From an uncultured Alphaproteobacteria bacterium (GTDB lineage Bacteria; Pseudomonadota; Alphaproteobacteria; Rs-D84): DNA of 35,055 bases. The position numbers and the translations under genes were made by a program. The DNA lies in contig CAMOTP010000003.1 of NCBI GenBank assembly GCA_946625925.1, forward strand, positions 1-35,055. The letters run 5' to 3'. This document shows, in pieces, positions 15,361-24,050 of the stretch (the first letter of the stretch is position 1; every line of letters begins with the position of its first letter). The notes under the pieces are model-generated. The model did no database searches. It saw only the letters and a program-made list of their open reading frames with translations, and had not been told where the DNA came from.

Positions 15361-17538
15361 TTATTTAACTTCTTCGCCTGTTTTTTGATTGATACCAACC
15401 ATGGACATACGTGTTTTACCACGTTTATCCATACCCAGATATCTTACATACACAGTATCGCCTTCTTTGATTTTTGCATCTTCGATTTTATTCAAACGTT
15501 CACCTGTGATTTCAGAAATATGAACCATAGATTCAAAACCGTTCAAAATTTTCACGAATAAACCAAAATCTTTGATGCCGGAAACAACGCCCTTGTAAAT
15601 TTCGCCAACTTCTGGTTCTGCGACAATCTCTTTGATGCGTGCAATCGCATTATCTGCATCTTCCTTGGATGTTGCCATAATTTTAACAGTACCGTCATCT
15701 TCTAAATCAATTGTTGTGTTTGTTTCACGAACTAATGCTTGAATAACGACACCGCCTTTACCAATAACATCACGAACTTTATCAGGATTTATTTTCATCT
15801 GATACATTTGTGGTGCATATTCCGAAACTGTTGCACGTGGGGCCTTGATTGCCTTTTCAATCTTGCCCAATATGTGCATACGGCCATCTTTTGCCTGTGC
15901 CAATGCATGTTTCATAATATCAAATGTAATAGATGTGATTTTAATATCCATCTGTAAAGCGGTGATGCCTTCTTTTGTTCCGGTCACTTTAAAGTCCATA
16001 TCACCCAAATGATCTTCGTCACCTAAAATATCGGTCAGAATTGCATAGTCATCACCTTCCTTGATTAATCCCATGGCGATACCTGCAACAGGGCGTGTTA
16101 ATGGCACACCACCGTCCATCATTGCCAATGTTGCACCGCATGTTGTTGCCATAGATGATGAACCATTAGATTCCAAAATGTCAGAACATACACGAACAAC
16201 ATAATCAAATTTTTCACGACTTGGCATCATTGGATGCAACGCACGCCACGCCAAATTACCATGACCTAATTCACGGCGACCAGGCGACTTCAAACCTTTG
16301 GCTTCACCAACAGAATAACCTGGGAAATTATAGTTCAAAATGAAATCTCGTTCGTCTGCACCATCCAAAGATTCAATTGGTAATGCATCTTTGGCACCAC
16401 CCAATGTTAATGACACCAATGCCTGGGTTTCACCACGTGTAAACAATGCAGACCCATGTGCGCGTGGTAATACACCCAATTCAATTTCAATTGGACGAAC
16501 AGTTTTTGTATCTCTTCCGTCAATACGTGGTTTTCCAGCCAAAATGTTTCCACGCATAATTTTTGCTGTTAAACCTTCGATAATTTCATCAGCCCATGAT
16601 TCCAAAGTGGATGTTGCTGTTGTTGTGTCGCTGAATAATTCAGGTATGCGTGCCTTGGCAGCAGCGTGAATTTCAGCCAATGTCGCCAATCTATCTAACT
16701 TTTCTTTAATTAACAAAGCATCGCTGATTTGGCCTTCGAATGATGTGAAATCTTTTTCCATAGCGATGTATTCTTCGCTGTTTTGTGGAATTTCCCAGCG
16801 TTCTTTCCCAGCGTTTGCAACCAATTCGTTAATAGCCGCAATAACATCTTGTTGTGCGTCAAAACCAAATTTCACAGCACCCAATGTTGTTTCTTCATCC
16901 AATTCGCCAATTTCAGATTCAACCATCAAAACACCATCTTTGGTTGCAGATACGACCAAATCCATTTCAGATTTTGTATCAATATCTGATTTTGAAGGAT
17001 TCAAAACATATTTACCATCAATATAACCAACACGTGCCGCACCAATTGGTCCTTGGAAAGGAACACCAGACAAAGCCAATGCTGCGCTTGAGGCAATCAT
17101 AGACAAGATATCAGGTTGATTCTTTTTATCATATGAAAACACCTGGGCAATAATTTGCACTTTGTTTTTGAATGTTTCTGGGAACAAAGGACGAATAGGA
17201 CGGTCAATCAAACGTGCAATCAATGTTTCAGAAACAGATGCTTTGCCTTCACGTCTATCGCGTGAACCCGGAATACGACCCGCAGATGCAAATTTTTCTT
17301 GATAATCGACAGTCAAAGGAAAGAAATCTTGACCTTCGACAGCGGTCTTTTCGGCACACACAGTTGCCAAAACCATTGTGCCACCCATCGTTGCCAAAAC
17401 AGCACCATTTGCCTGTTTCGCCATACGACCGGTTTCTAAACGCAATGTTTCATCACCGTATTTGATTTCCACAGCCACAGGATGATTCAAAGGATGTTCT
17501 GCATCTTTTTCATTTTTATTAAATAAACCAAATAACAT
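15361..17538 (-). CDS. pnp: Polyribonucleotide nucleotidyltransferase (PNPase)
   Basis: This 725-residue PNPase has two RNase PH-like domains, with the second containing the phosphorolytic core (GDEDHLGDMDFKVTGT and the following LQMDIK). A KH domain (PDKVRDVIGKGGVVIQALV) and an S1 domain (GEIYKGVVSGIKDFGLFVKI) follow. It degrades RNA from the 3' end with phosphate, often in the degradosome. The ATG at 17538 is preferred because GGAG lies six bases before it. An ATG at 17550 would itself contain that site. pnp usually follows rpsO, but here rpsO is about 9 kb away. A long leader hairpin and a clear promoter lie upstream. Confidence 0.96.
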   Translation of the reverse strand: MLFGLFNKNEKDAEHPLNHPVAVEIKYGDETLRLETGRMAKQANGAVLATMGGTMVLATVCAEKTAVEGQDFFPLTVDYQEKFASAGRIPGSRDRREGKASVSETLIARLIDRPIRPLFPETFKNKVQIIAQVFSYDKKNQPDILSMIASSAALALSGVPFQGPIGAARVGYIDGKYVLNPSKSDIDTKSEMDLVVSATKDGVLMVESEIGELDEETTLGAVKFGFDAQQDVIAAINELVANAGKERWEIPQNSEEYIAMEKDFTSFEGQISDALLIKEKLDRLATLAEIHAAAKARIPELFSDTTTATSTLESWADEIIEGLTAKIMRGNILAGKPRIDGRDTKTVRPIEIELGVLPRAHGSALFTRGETQALVSLTLGGAKDALPIESLDGADERDFILNYNFPGYSVGEAKGLKSPGRRELGHGNLAWRALHPMMPSREKFDYVVRVCSDILESNGSSSMATTCGATLAMMDGGVPLTRPVAGIAMGLIKEGDDYAILTDILGDEDHLGDMDFKVTGTKEGITALQMDIKITSITFDIMKHALAQAKDGRMHILGKIEKAIKAPRATVSEYAPQMYQMKINPDKVRDVIGKGGVVIQALVRETNTTIDLEDDGTVKIMATSKEDADNAIARIKEIVAEPEVGEIYKGVVSGIKDFGLFVKILNGFESMVHISEITGERLNKIEDAKIKEGDTVYVRYLGMDKRGKTRMSMVGINQKTGEEVK

Positions 17539-17578
17539 AGTTTTCTCCATATTTTTTATTATTATTTACTTAAATTTT

Positions 17579-17650
17579 GCGGAGAAAATCATTCGTTTTT
17601 ACACTCGCGGACATTTTATAAAAGTGCAAAAATGAACAATTCCCCTCCGC
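17579..17650 (-). promoter_or_regulatory. Long hairpin in the pnp leader (likely autoregulatory)
   Basis: On the minus strand GCGGAG (17650-17645) pairs with CTCCGC (17584-17579). Inside it ATTGTTC pairs with GAATGAT (two G-U pairs). Further in, TTTTTGCACT pairs with AGTGTAAAAA (one G-T wobble), leaving a terminal loop of about 17 bases. It begins a few bases after the predicted transcription start. E. coli pnp is autoregulated through a leader stem cut by RNase III, so an equivalent role is likely but inferred. Confidence 0.65.
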
Positions 17651-17661
17651 GAACCTGTCCT

Positions 17662-17690
17662 ATTATAGATATTTATTTGCCCATTTGCAA
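17662..17690 (-). promoter_or_regulatory. Predicted promoter of pnp
   Basis: On the minus strand TTGCAA (17690-17685) is followed after 17 bases by a perfect TATAAT (17667-17662). Transcription would start near 17655, giving a leader of roughly 117 bases that holds the long hairpin. Confidence 0.75.
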
Positions 17691-17738
17691 ATTTTTTATG
17701 TAAAAAATAACAGACAGTTTTTTTATAAACAAATAATT

Positions 17739-17766
17739 AAATCGCCCATTTGGGCGATTTTTTATA
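17739..17766. terminator. Terminator after the Yip1-like gene
   Basis: AAATCGCCC (17739-17747) pairs with GGGCGATTT (17752-17760) around loop ATTT, directly after the stop codon of the minus-strand membrane protein gene. The T-tract is better on the plus strand (six T) than on the minus strand (TTTAATTATTT), but it separates this gene from the pnp promoter. Confidence 0.65.
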
Positions 17767-18358
17767 ATAAACACGATAATGTTGCGCTAGCATTTTTCAA
17801 CATAAACCAACCAACACGATAATCTGTTACATAAACAGTTAAAACAAATACAGCCAATATACCGATAATAATCATAACATTTGTTTTATTTCCTCGCATG
17901 CAATAAACAGATATACAATATAACATATATAAAACCCATGCATCCACAAATATACTGATTATCCACATAGACCAACAATTAAAAGCCAATGAATTTAATG
18001 CCAAAATCACTGGATACATGAAAAACACAGATGCCAAACCTTTTATTGCGATTTCCCAGTCGCGTTCGCCACCTGTTATTTCAGAAATCAACATCAGCAA
18101 TCCGCCCATGATAAACAATAAAGCAACAGCTAACACTGGAACAATGATTAATGCACCAAACACTGAACCGATTGTTATTGTTGAACCACCAATCAAACGT
18201 AAAAATAATACCAATGCCCCGCCAATTAAACCATAAATAAATGCCAAAAACATTGATTCTTCCATGTCGCCATCTGCAACAATTTTTTTAAAGAAGCTTT
18301 TAGGATTTAAAACCGCATCACGAATATTTGTAAGCAATCGTCTAGTTTTATAATGCAT
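17762..18358 (-). CDS. Yip1-domain-like integral membrane protein
   Basis: The 198-residue protein begins with a cytoplasmic stretch (RRLLTNIRDAVLNPKSFFKKI) typical of bacterial Yip1-family proteins, in which a conserved NPKxFF segment precedes the helices. Five hydrophobic segments follow, for example FLAFIYGLIGGALVLFLRLIG, ALIIVPVLAVALLFIMGGLLMLI and the last, VMIIIGILAVFVLTVYVTDY. The function of these bacterial proteins is not known. AAGAAGAGGTG precedes the ATG. The gene is divergent from der and shares its promoter region. Assignment to the family rests on the N-terminal pattern and topology only. Confidence 0.65.
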   Translation of the reverse strand: MHYKTRRLLTNIRDAVLNPKSFFKKIVADGDMEESMFLAFIYGLIGGALVLFLRLIGGSTITIGSVFGALIIVPVLAVALLFIMGGLLMLISEITGGERDWEIAIKGLASVFFMYPVILALNSLAFNCWSMWIISIFVDAWVLYMLYCISVYCMRGNKTNVMIIIGILAVFVLTVYVTDYRVGWFMLKNASATLSCLL

Positions 18359-18376
18359 TTTTTCACCTCTTCTTAT

Positions 18377-18430
18377 TTGCTTATTAATATTTTTGCTTTA
18401 TAATTATAAAAAAATAAACGGAAAAAACAA
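18377..18430. promoter_or_regulatory. Overlapping divergent promoters of der and the Yip1-like gene
   Basis: The palindrome TTTATAATTATAAA (18397-18410) contains TATAAT on both strands. For der, TTGCTT (18377-18382) lies 16 bases before TATAAT (18399-18404). For the minus-strand gene, TATAAT is at 18408-18403, with a weak TTGTTT at 18430-18425. RNA polymerase could therefore not occupy both promoters at once. Confidence 0.5.
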
Positions 18431-19767
18431 TGATAAAAGTAATAATAGCGGGTCGCCCGAATACAGGTAAATCAACTTTGTTTAATGCGCTGACTGGAAC
18501 GCGTGATGCGCTGGTGCACGACAGACCAGGTGTTACACGTGATACAATCAGTGGTACAATCAAGGGCAGGGGGTATCAGGTTTTTGATACCGCAGGTTTA
18601 GAGAACGCTAAAAGTGGTATTGCTGCTGATTCTACAAATATGGCGGTAAACGCAATTGCAATGGCTGATGCTGTTTTATTTGTTGTTGATGGTCGTGTTG
18701 GATTGACACCTATGGATTTAGAATGGGCAAAATTGGTACATCGTAAAACACGTGCGCCTGTTTTATTATTGGTTAATAAATCGGAATCAATGAAACGTGT
18801 TGCCGATATAAATGATTTTTATAAATTAGGTTGTGGTGAACCTGTTTTGATATCGGCTGAACATAAACGCGGTTTTGATGAAATTTTTGAATTTTTGGAT
18901 AAAATTGCCGGTGATACAAATACAGATGACAATATTTCAGAAATAACCCCAGATAACCGTTTGAAAATTGCAGTATTGGGACAGCCAAATGTTGGTAAAT
19001 CTACATTTGTAAATCGTGTTTTAGGCGAAAAGAGACAAATTGTTATGGATGCCCCTGGCATTACACGTGATACCGTAAAAATTCCAACACACTTTTATGG
19101 ACGTGATATTGTATTAATGGATACCGCTGGATTGCGTCGCAAGGCTGGTGTGACTGATGATGTTGAAACATTATCGGCATTAAAGGCACTGGATTCTATT
19201 GATAAATCTGATGTTGTAATTTTGGTTGTTGATGCAACAAAAAATATAGAAAACCAGGCTTTGGGAATTGCTGCTCGTGTATATGATGCCGGTAAAATAT
19301 TGTGTGTTGCATTAAATAAATGGGATTTGGTCGAACCGGAATTGCGTGATGAAAAGTTGTTAAAGTTAAAACATCAATTTACAAATTCATTTCATCAAAT
19401 TATCAAACCCATGATATTGGCGATATCTGCTGAAACAGGCACTGGTGTCCAAAATATGTTCAAAAGAATATATCAACAATGGGATATTTCAACCGCATCT
19501 GTTCCAACCAGTTTATTAAATAGAATTGTTGAAAAATTGGTTGCAGACAGACAACCGCCAATGTCGCGTTTGAAACGTGCAATGCGTATTAAATTTGCCA
19601 GACAAACTGGTCGTCATCCAATGCGTATATTGATAAATGTTGGGGGTGCATCTGATATTCCAGAATCTTATACACGTTATTTACGTCGTGGAATTGCCAA
19701 GGCATTGGAATGGGAACACTTACCAATTGTAATAGAGTATGAAAAATCGGAAAATCCTTTTGATTGA
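18430..19767 (+). CDS. der: Ribosome-assembly GTPase Der (EngA)
   Basis: The 445-residue protein has the tandem GTPase arrangement unique to Der. In domain 1, G1 is GRPNTGKS (8-15), G3 is DTAGLE (53-58) and G4 is NKSE (116-119). In domain 2, G1 is GQPNVGKS (184-191), G3 is DTAGLRRK and G4 is NKWD. The C-terminal KH-like domain contains GRHPMRILINVG and IPESYTRYLRRGI. Der acts in 50S subunit assembly. The G4 motif in domain 1 has Glu in place of Asp, which I associate with alphaproteobacterial Der. Only a weak CGGA precedes the ATG. The reading frame ends within a perfect 12-bp inverted repeat. Confidence 0.95.
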   Translation: MIKVIIAGRPNTGKSTLFNALTGTRDALVHDRPGVTRDTISGTIKGRGYQVFDTAGLENAKSGIAADSTNMAVNAIAMADAVLFVVDGRVGLTPMDLEWAKLVHRKTRAPVLLLVNKSESMKRVADINDFYKLGCGEPVLISAEHKRGFDEIFEFLDKIAGDTNTDDNISEITPDNRLKIAVLGQPNVGKSTFVNRVLGEKRQIVMDAPGITRDTVKIPTHFYGRDIVLMDTAGLRRKAGVTDDVETLSALKALDSIDKSDVVILVVDATKNIENQALGIAARVYDAGKILCVALNKWDLVEPELRDEKLLKLKHQFTNSFHQIIKPMILAISAETGTGVQNMFKRIYQQWDISTASVPTSLLNRIVEKLVADRQPPMSRLKRAMRIKFARQTGRHPMRILINVGGASDIPESYTRYLRRGIAKALEWEHLPIVIEYEKSENPFD

Positions 19768-19787
19768 TATGCTGCTATCAATCAAAA
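19758..19787 (+). repeat. 12-bp perfect hairpin spanning the der stop codon
   Basis: TTTTGATTGATA (19758-19769) and TATCAATCAAAA (19776-19787) pair perfectly around loop TGCTGC. The left arm encodes the last codons and the TGA stop of der. It precedes the intrinsic terminator by about 20 bases and could protect the mRNA 3' end. Confidence 0.6.
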
Positions 19788-19800
19788 TCTATCCGTCACA

Positions 19801-19831
19801 AAAAAAGACCGCATTTATATGCGGTCTTTTT
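19801..19831. terminator. Bidirectional terminator between der and lpoB
   Basis: GACCGCAT (19807-19814) pairs with ATGCGGTC (19819-19826) around TTAT. Six or more A lie upstream and five T downstream, so both convergent genes are served. Confidence 0.85.
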
Positions 19832-19847
19832 GTTTATATAATTGTTT

Positions 19848-20453
19848 TTACCATGTTGGTGCATGATCGCCTTCTTTAACAATAGGCTGTTCATCTTCCC
19901 ATACAGATAAACCAGTTTTCAAATTAGTAAGTGTTAATTGTAAATAATATTCTACACGTGTATCTGTCGAAGAAAACCAACCAGAATTCAATTTCAAATT
20001 ACGTTGAATCATTTTACCAGACAAAGACATGTTTGGCGCAATCAATGTTCCTTTTTGTGCAAATGTTGATTGGTCATATTCATCGTTGCCACGTGTATTG
20101 CGTACATTGTTGCTGGTTGTATCTTCGCCTGTAAAGTTTGTTGCGATTTGTGCACGGCCAGATTTCAAAATTGTTGTACGGATTTTTTTAATCAAAATAT
20201 CCGTATCAAATCTTTGCATTGTGTCGTTTTTAATATTTGCCACCGCAATAACAGGTTTGGAAACACCGGTCAGTGCATTACTTTTTAACATAGAATCAGT
20301 CATGTTTGTGGCGGCTTTTTCCCAATCGCGATATTCTAATTCCATAACATCTTGCATTGTTGCGACATCCCTGGTGTCATCTAAATCAACGACACGTGTT
20401 TGCCCACATGCTGCCAAAACAGCACACAGTGCAATAGGTAATAATTTTTTCAT
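19848..20453 (-). CDS. lpoB: LpoB-like outer-membrane lipoprotein (penicillin-binding protein activator)
   Basis: The 201-residue lipoprotein has a signal peptide with lipobox LAAC and lipidated Cys16. The mature part has the LpoB-like fold pattern: VIAVANIKNDTMQRFDTDILIKKIRTTILKSGRAQ early, GTLIAPNMSLSGKMIQRN in the middle, and YYLQLTLTNLKTGLSVWEDEQPI near the end. In enterobacteria LpoB reaches through the periplasm to activate the peptidoglycan synthase PBP1B. A strong AAGGAG precedes the ATG at 20453. The gene is last in a three-gene unit after a VirD4-like ATPase and a COG3014-like lipoprotein. The partner synthase is not in this window. Confidence 0.82.
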   Translation of the reverse strand: MKKLLPIALCAVLAACGQTRVVDLDDTRDVATMQDVMELEYRDWEKAATNMTDSMLKSNALTGVSKPVIAVANIKNDTMQRFDTDILIKKIRTTILKSGRAQIATNFTGEDTTSNNVRNTRGNDEYDQSTFAQKGTLIAPNMSLSGKMIQRNLKLNSGWFSSTDTRVEYYLQLTLTNLKTGLSVWEDEQPIVKEGDHAPTW

Positions 20454-20465
20454 ATTTACTCCTTT

Positions 20466-21719
20466 TTATATCTTAAATATATGTACAATTGGTTTTGATT
20501 GTGTCAATCGTACATAAATTAAATGGTTTCCAGATGACGGTAATTTTATATCTGACCCAATACTATCACTTAAATTAGAATCAATCAAGTCAGCTGTTTT
20601 TAATCGTAAAACACTAATGGTTTCAGGTAATGTCACCCATGAACGAACCTCGGCATTGGTGGTTGCCATAGAATATATTGTTGAACCCAAACCAATTAAT
20701 TCAGAAAGATTACTTTTTGAATTATATGCAGCTGCCTGTGCAACAGCACGCGCAGAAGCCGATGTCCAGGCACGCAAAGCATCATTGATTCTGTATTGGT
20801 TAAATTCCGTCATAAACATTGCATTTACATCCGCAAGTGGTTTTGCCCCAGATACAGATAAAGTGCCGTTCCAAAATTGTGGTTCTGCAATTGCGATACC
20901 CGCAACAATTACACCTTTGCCTGTTGCAACAGGTAATGAAAGTTCTTTTTGTTCTAATATTGGCGCAAACCCAGATTCAATAAATACCCATGTTGTATCA
21001 TGTGGTTTTGTCTTGTTTTCAGATAGTTTCAAATCTTCAGATATAAAACTATTATTTGGTGACATACCGCTGGCACGTTTCAGATATGTTTGTGCATCAT
21101 TAAAATCACCGGCATTCAAGAACCAAATCCCAGATAAATACATCAATGCCGGATTCATAATATCAGTATATGCCGCCCATTGATTATTTTTTAATTCATT
21201 CATCAATTCTGAATTTTCATTTGCGATGCGTTCCTGATTTTTTTTCACTAATTCAGAATAAGCGCGTGACATATCTTGTTGTCGGGCATATGATTGGTTA
21301 ATAATAACGCGGACATCGTTTTTACGATTATCACCAATAGCATCCCAAATTTGATAATATGATACAAATAAAGAGTCCATCATTGATGGTTTGTATTCGC
21401 TTACCAGTTGCCCACCGATTAAAATTTTCATTTCACGCAATGCGCTGCCACCAATTGTATCGATGTTTCTTTTATTGAATTCTTCGAAAGTATCATCGCT
21501 GGCTTTATAATTTTTTGCCTGGAATTGTGAAAGACCTGTGATTAATAATTGTAAATTATCTTGGTCTTTAATATCCGCCCCACCAGAATATTTATCTACG
21601 GATTCTATAAAATTATCATGTGCAAAATCATTGCGTATACTACGCAATTCGGATGTCGTGATATTGGCACATCCGGCAAATATTAATAAACCCAAAAAAA
21701 CACAAGCAATTTTTTTCAT
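20466..21719 (-). CDS. COG3014-like lipoprotein next to lpoB
   Basis: This 417-residue lipoprotein has the signal peptide MKKIACVFLGLLIFAGC with Cys17 as the lipidated residue. TPR-like helices fill the first half (AKNYKASDDTFEEFNK; GIWFLNAGDFNDAQTYLKRA). A second half has TTWVFIESGFAPILEQKELSLPV. From memory this resembles COG3014-type proteins, which are often encoded beside lpoB; the function is unknown. It ends 12 bases before lpoB and starts 4 bases after the VirD4-like gene, so all three are probably one operon. No clear ribosome-binding site precedes its ATG, which suggests translational coupling to the upstream gene. Confidence 0.72.
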   Translation of the reverse strand: MKKIACVFLGLLIFAGCANITTSELRSIRNDFAHDNFIESVDKYSGGADIKDQDNLQLLITGLSQFQAKNYKASDDTFEEFNKRNIDTIGGSALREMKILIGGQLVSEYKPSMMDSLFVSYYQIWDAIGDNRKNDVRVIINQSYARQQDMSRAYSELVKKNQERIANENSELMNELKNNQWAAYTDIMNPALMYLSGIWFLNAGDFNDAQTYLKRASGMSPNNSFISEDLKLSENKTKPHDTTWVFIESGFAPILEQKELSLPVATGKGVIVAGIAIAEPQFWNGTLSVSGAKPLADVNAMFMTEFNQYRINDALRAWTSASARAVAQAAAYNSKSNLSELIGLGSTIYSMATTNAEVRSWVTLPETISVLRLKTADLIDSNLSDSIGSDIKLPSSGNHLIYVRLTQSKPIVHIFKI

Positions 21720-21723
21720 AAAA

Positions 21724-23994
21724 CTATTCAGATAAAACTTTAATTGTTTTTGTCGCTGGGTCTAAAAATCTAATAGTTCCAGTATATCCCATGGCTTTAC
21801 AGTGTTGTGGAACCAAAAATTCTGGCATAGGGGCACTTTCGCCCATTTGGATTTTTGCAGCAATAGATTTTTGAATATCGGTTTTCATTTTATACCATCT
21901 TTCCTGGCTGGCCTCAATTGGTCTGTTATAATATCCTTGGTACAAAACAATTTGTTTTTCTTCGGGTAATGTCATAATGTCCATTGGTGAATATAATGGT
22001 TTCGGTGTTTTGGTTTCTTCGGATTCTTTGCCATCTTTATCAATTTTCTTTTCTTTTTTGATTTCGTCGCCAATCATCCGAGAAAATCTTTCTGCGGTTT
22101 CATAATCATTTTGTCGCATAATAATTTTTGCTGCGGTTGTTGAAATAATTGTGGCAGCGGCATCTTCACCATATTTTTCACGAATCTGGTGGATGTCCTG
22201 ACCAATGATTAAATAAGAAATCTTTTGACCACGTCCCAAATCAGGTCCCTGGATAACAGCATCCAATTTTTGCATTTTTGGCATTTCGTCCAACACAAAT
22301 AATACCGGATATGGTCCCAACCGTTTTCCGTTTGAACTGGTTGTGTCAGGGGTGTTCACCAGCAAATAATTTGACATCAATTCAATAAATATACCTGTGA
22401 TAGGATTTAATGCTTGGGCATCAACCATATTAATTGATAAATATACTGTCACAGGTTTTATTTTTCCGTCCTTTGGATCACGTAATCCACGTAAATCTTC
22501 GAAATGGAAATCTGAATGGGATGTTCTATTGCGCACAGCGGCATTACGGAATACACCTAATCCTGCCATAATTGTTGATAATATTGATCCGCGTTCTTTA
22601 TCAGGTGTATTTGCTAATTGTGTTAATTCCAATACCGCACGGTGTGCATAGGCAAATTCGACTGCTTCATTTACGGCTTCTTCCAATACATCTTTCATTG
22701 GGTCTGCCAATGCCACCATTTGATCGCCTTGACGTTTGCGTTCTTCTAACGCAGCAGCATTTGCCAATTGTGCCGCATTTAACCAATCCAAAATCAATGA
22801 CAATGATGCCTCTTTGCCTACCCATGCATCGGGAATATTTTTCCATGTACCGACATGCACATAATTCATGGCATTTAATTCACCACGTTGTAATAACCCC
22901 AGTGCAGCAAAAGCATTAGAATTACTGGTCATTGCCAAATAATATTGCATCAAAACATTAGAATCTTCTTGGTTAAATTCGCCAGATTGTAATCTCGAAT
23001 AAAAATAATCATCGGCCTTGGCACGTTCTATTTTTGAAACAATATATTGTATGAATCCGGATAATCCGGCGCGCCCAGAAATAGACCAATGTGGGTCAGC
23101 ACTGCTTCCGGAAACATCTGGCACCAAAACTTTGCAAATCGTATCAATATACAAATCGCGTTGTTCTGTTTCAAAAGGCACATGTTCCGGTGATAATGGA
23201 TTCCATGATGGATAAAAAATCCCGCGTTCTGGATCATCTTGTCCTGCCCAGTTCATAACAAATACAGGTCCAATTGTCGCACGATATCCCGATGTTGATT
23301 GTTTTAACTCTGGTTTTGGGTCGTTAATAATCATTGAAACAGTATCGCATTCAACAATTGTTGGTTCCACAACGGCTCTTGTTTTACCTGATCCCGGAGG
23401 CGCCACGCACAAAACAGATAATGTTTCGTCCAACATCAATGGTTTTGTTTTTTTACCGTCTTTAAAATATCCCAAAACCATCATAAAACCATTAAACAGG
23501 CCTTCGGTATTTTTCCAATTTTTACCCATTTTCTTGATGTCTTCGGCGGTTGCCTTACGCGAAGATTTTTCATCATATATATCCTTGCCATGTGGATTAA
23601 ATTCTTTGGTCAACGTATCATCAGACACGAAATAAAAGGCGATTATTGGCAAAATCGGCATAATACACCAAAAATCAGGTCGCACTAATGAACGGCCAAT
23701 CCAACCAGGAATAGCGGCCACCACAGACAACCCAAATGTTTTTATGGCATCTGTCAGAAATATGCTTGACCAATGTGCTGTTGCGGGCGACCAACCATAA
23801 CGAAAAGCATGCTCTAAAACAAAAGCCAACGCAAAAGCCGCTGCACAAATCAGCCACATAAATGCGTTCCAACGGAATACCCAGAACATCTGGGCCATTG
23901 GGCCTTTTTCATGTTCTTTGTACGCGGTGGATTTGAAAATATTCAAACCTTTTGACGATCCGCCTGCAGATAAAATATTGAATTTTTCAACCAT
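21724..23994 (-). CDS. VirD4/TraG-type coupling ATPase (type IV secretion)
   Basis: The 756-residue product has two N-terminal hydrophobic regions (about residues 43-62 and 86-124), then a P-loop ATPase domain with Walker A APPGSGKT (198-205) and Walker B VLFVLDE (564-570). The segments VWFG-like motifs are replaced by WNPLSPEHVPFE and SWNPL patterns of VirD4/TraG proteins, and YLIIGQDIHQIREKYG follows Walker B. Coupling proteins feed DNA or effector proteins into a type IV secretion channel at the inner membrane. An upstream in-frame ATG at 24066 exists, but 23994 is preferred because an extended -10 box lies at 24012-24004. No relaxase or other secretion gene is nearby. It is first in the operon with the COG3014-like gene and lpoB. 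Confidence 0.88.
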   Translation of the reverse strand: MVEKFNILSAGGSSKGLNIFKSTAYKEHEKGPMAQMFWVFRWNAFMWLICAAAFALAFVLEHAFRYGWSPATAHWSSIFLTDAIKTFGLSVVAAIPGWIGRSLVRPDFWCIMPILPIIAFYFVSDDTLTKEFNPHGKDIYDEKSSRKATAEDIKKMGKNWKNTEGLFNGFMMVLGYFKDGKKTKPLMLDETLSVLCVAPPGSGKTRAVVEPTIVECDTVSMIINDPKPELKQSTSGYRATIGPVFVMNWAGQDDPERGIFYPSWNPLSPEHVPFETEQRDLYIDTICKVLVPDVSGSSADPHWSISGRAGLSGFIQYIVSKIERAKADDYFYSRLQSGEFNQEDSNVLMQYYLAMTSNSNAFAALGLLQRGELNAMNYVHVGTWKNIPDAWVGKEASLSLILDWLNAAQLANAAALEERKRQGDQMVALADPMKDVLEEAVNEAVEFAYAHRAVLELTQLANTPDKERGSILSTIMAGLGVFRNAAVRNRTSHSDFHFEDLRGLRDPKDGKIKPVTVYLSINMVDAQALNPITGIFIELMSNYLLVNTPDTTSSNGKRLGPYPVLFVLDEMPKMQKLDAVIQGPDLGRGQKISYLIIGQDIHQIREKYGEDAAATIISTTAAKIIMRQNDYETAERFSRMIGDEIKKEKKIDKDGKESEETKTPKPLYSPMDIMTLPEEKQIVLYQGYYNRPIEASQERWYKMKTDIQKSIAAKIQMGESAPMPEFLVPQHCKAMGYTGTIRFLDPATKTIKVLSE

Positions 23995-24003
23995 GGTGTT
24001 ATC

Positions 24004-24012
24004 ATTATACCA
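24004..24012 (-). promoter_or_regulatory. Predicted extended -10 promoter of the virD4-like operon
   Basis: On the minus strand TGGTATAAT (24012-24004) is a perfect extended -10. Nine bases separate it from the ATG at 23994, so the predicted transcript has a leader of only about 3 bases. No convincing -35 is seen. Confidence 0.55.
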
Positions 24013-24050
24013 GAAAAAAACGTTCAGATAAATCACGAAATGCAAAAAAT

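Noticed and set aside
21724..23994. Integrative conjugative element or plasmid remnant
   Set aside because: No relaxase, integrase, tRNA-border repeat or shift in base use nearby; neighbours are housekeeping genes.
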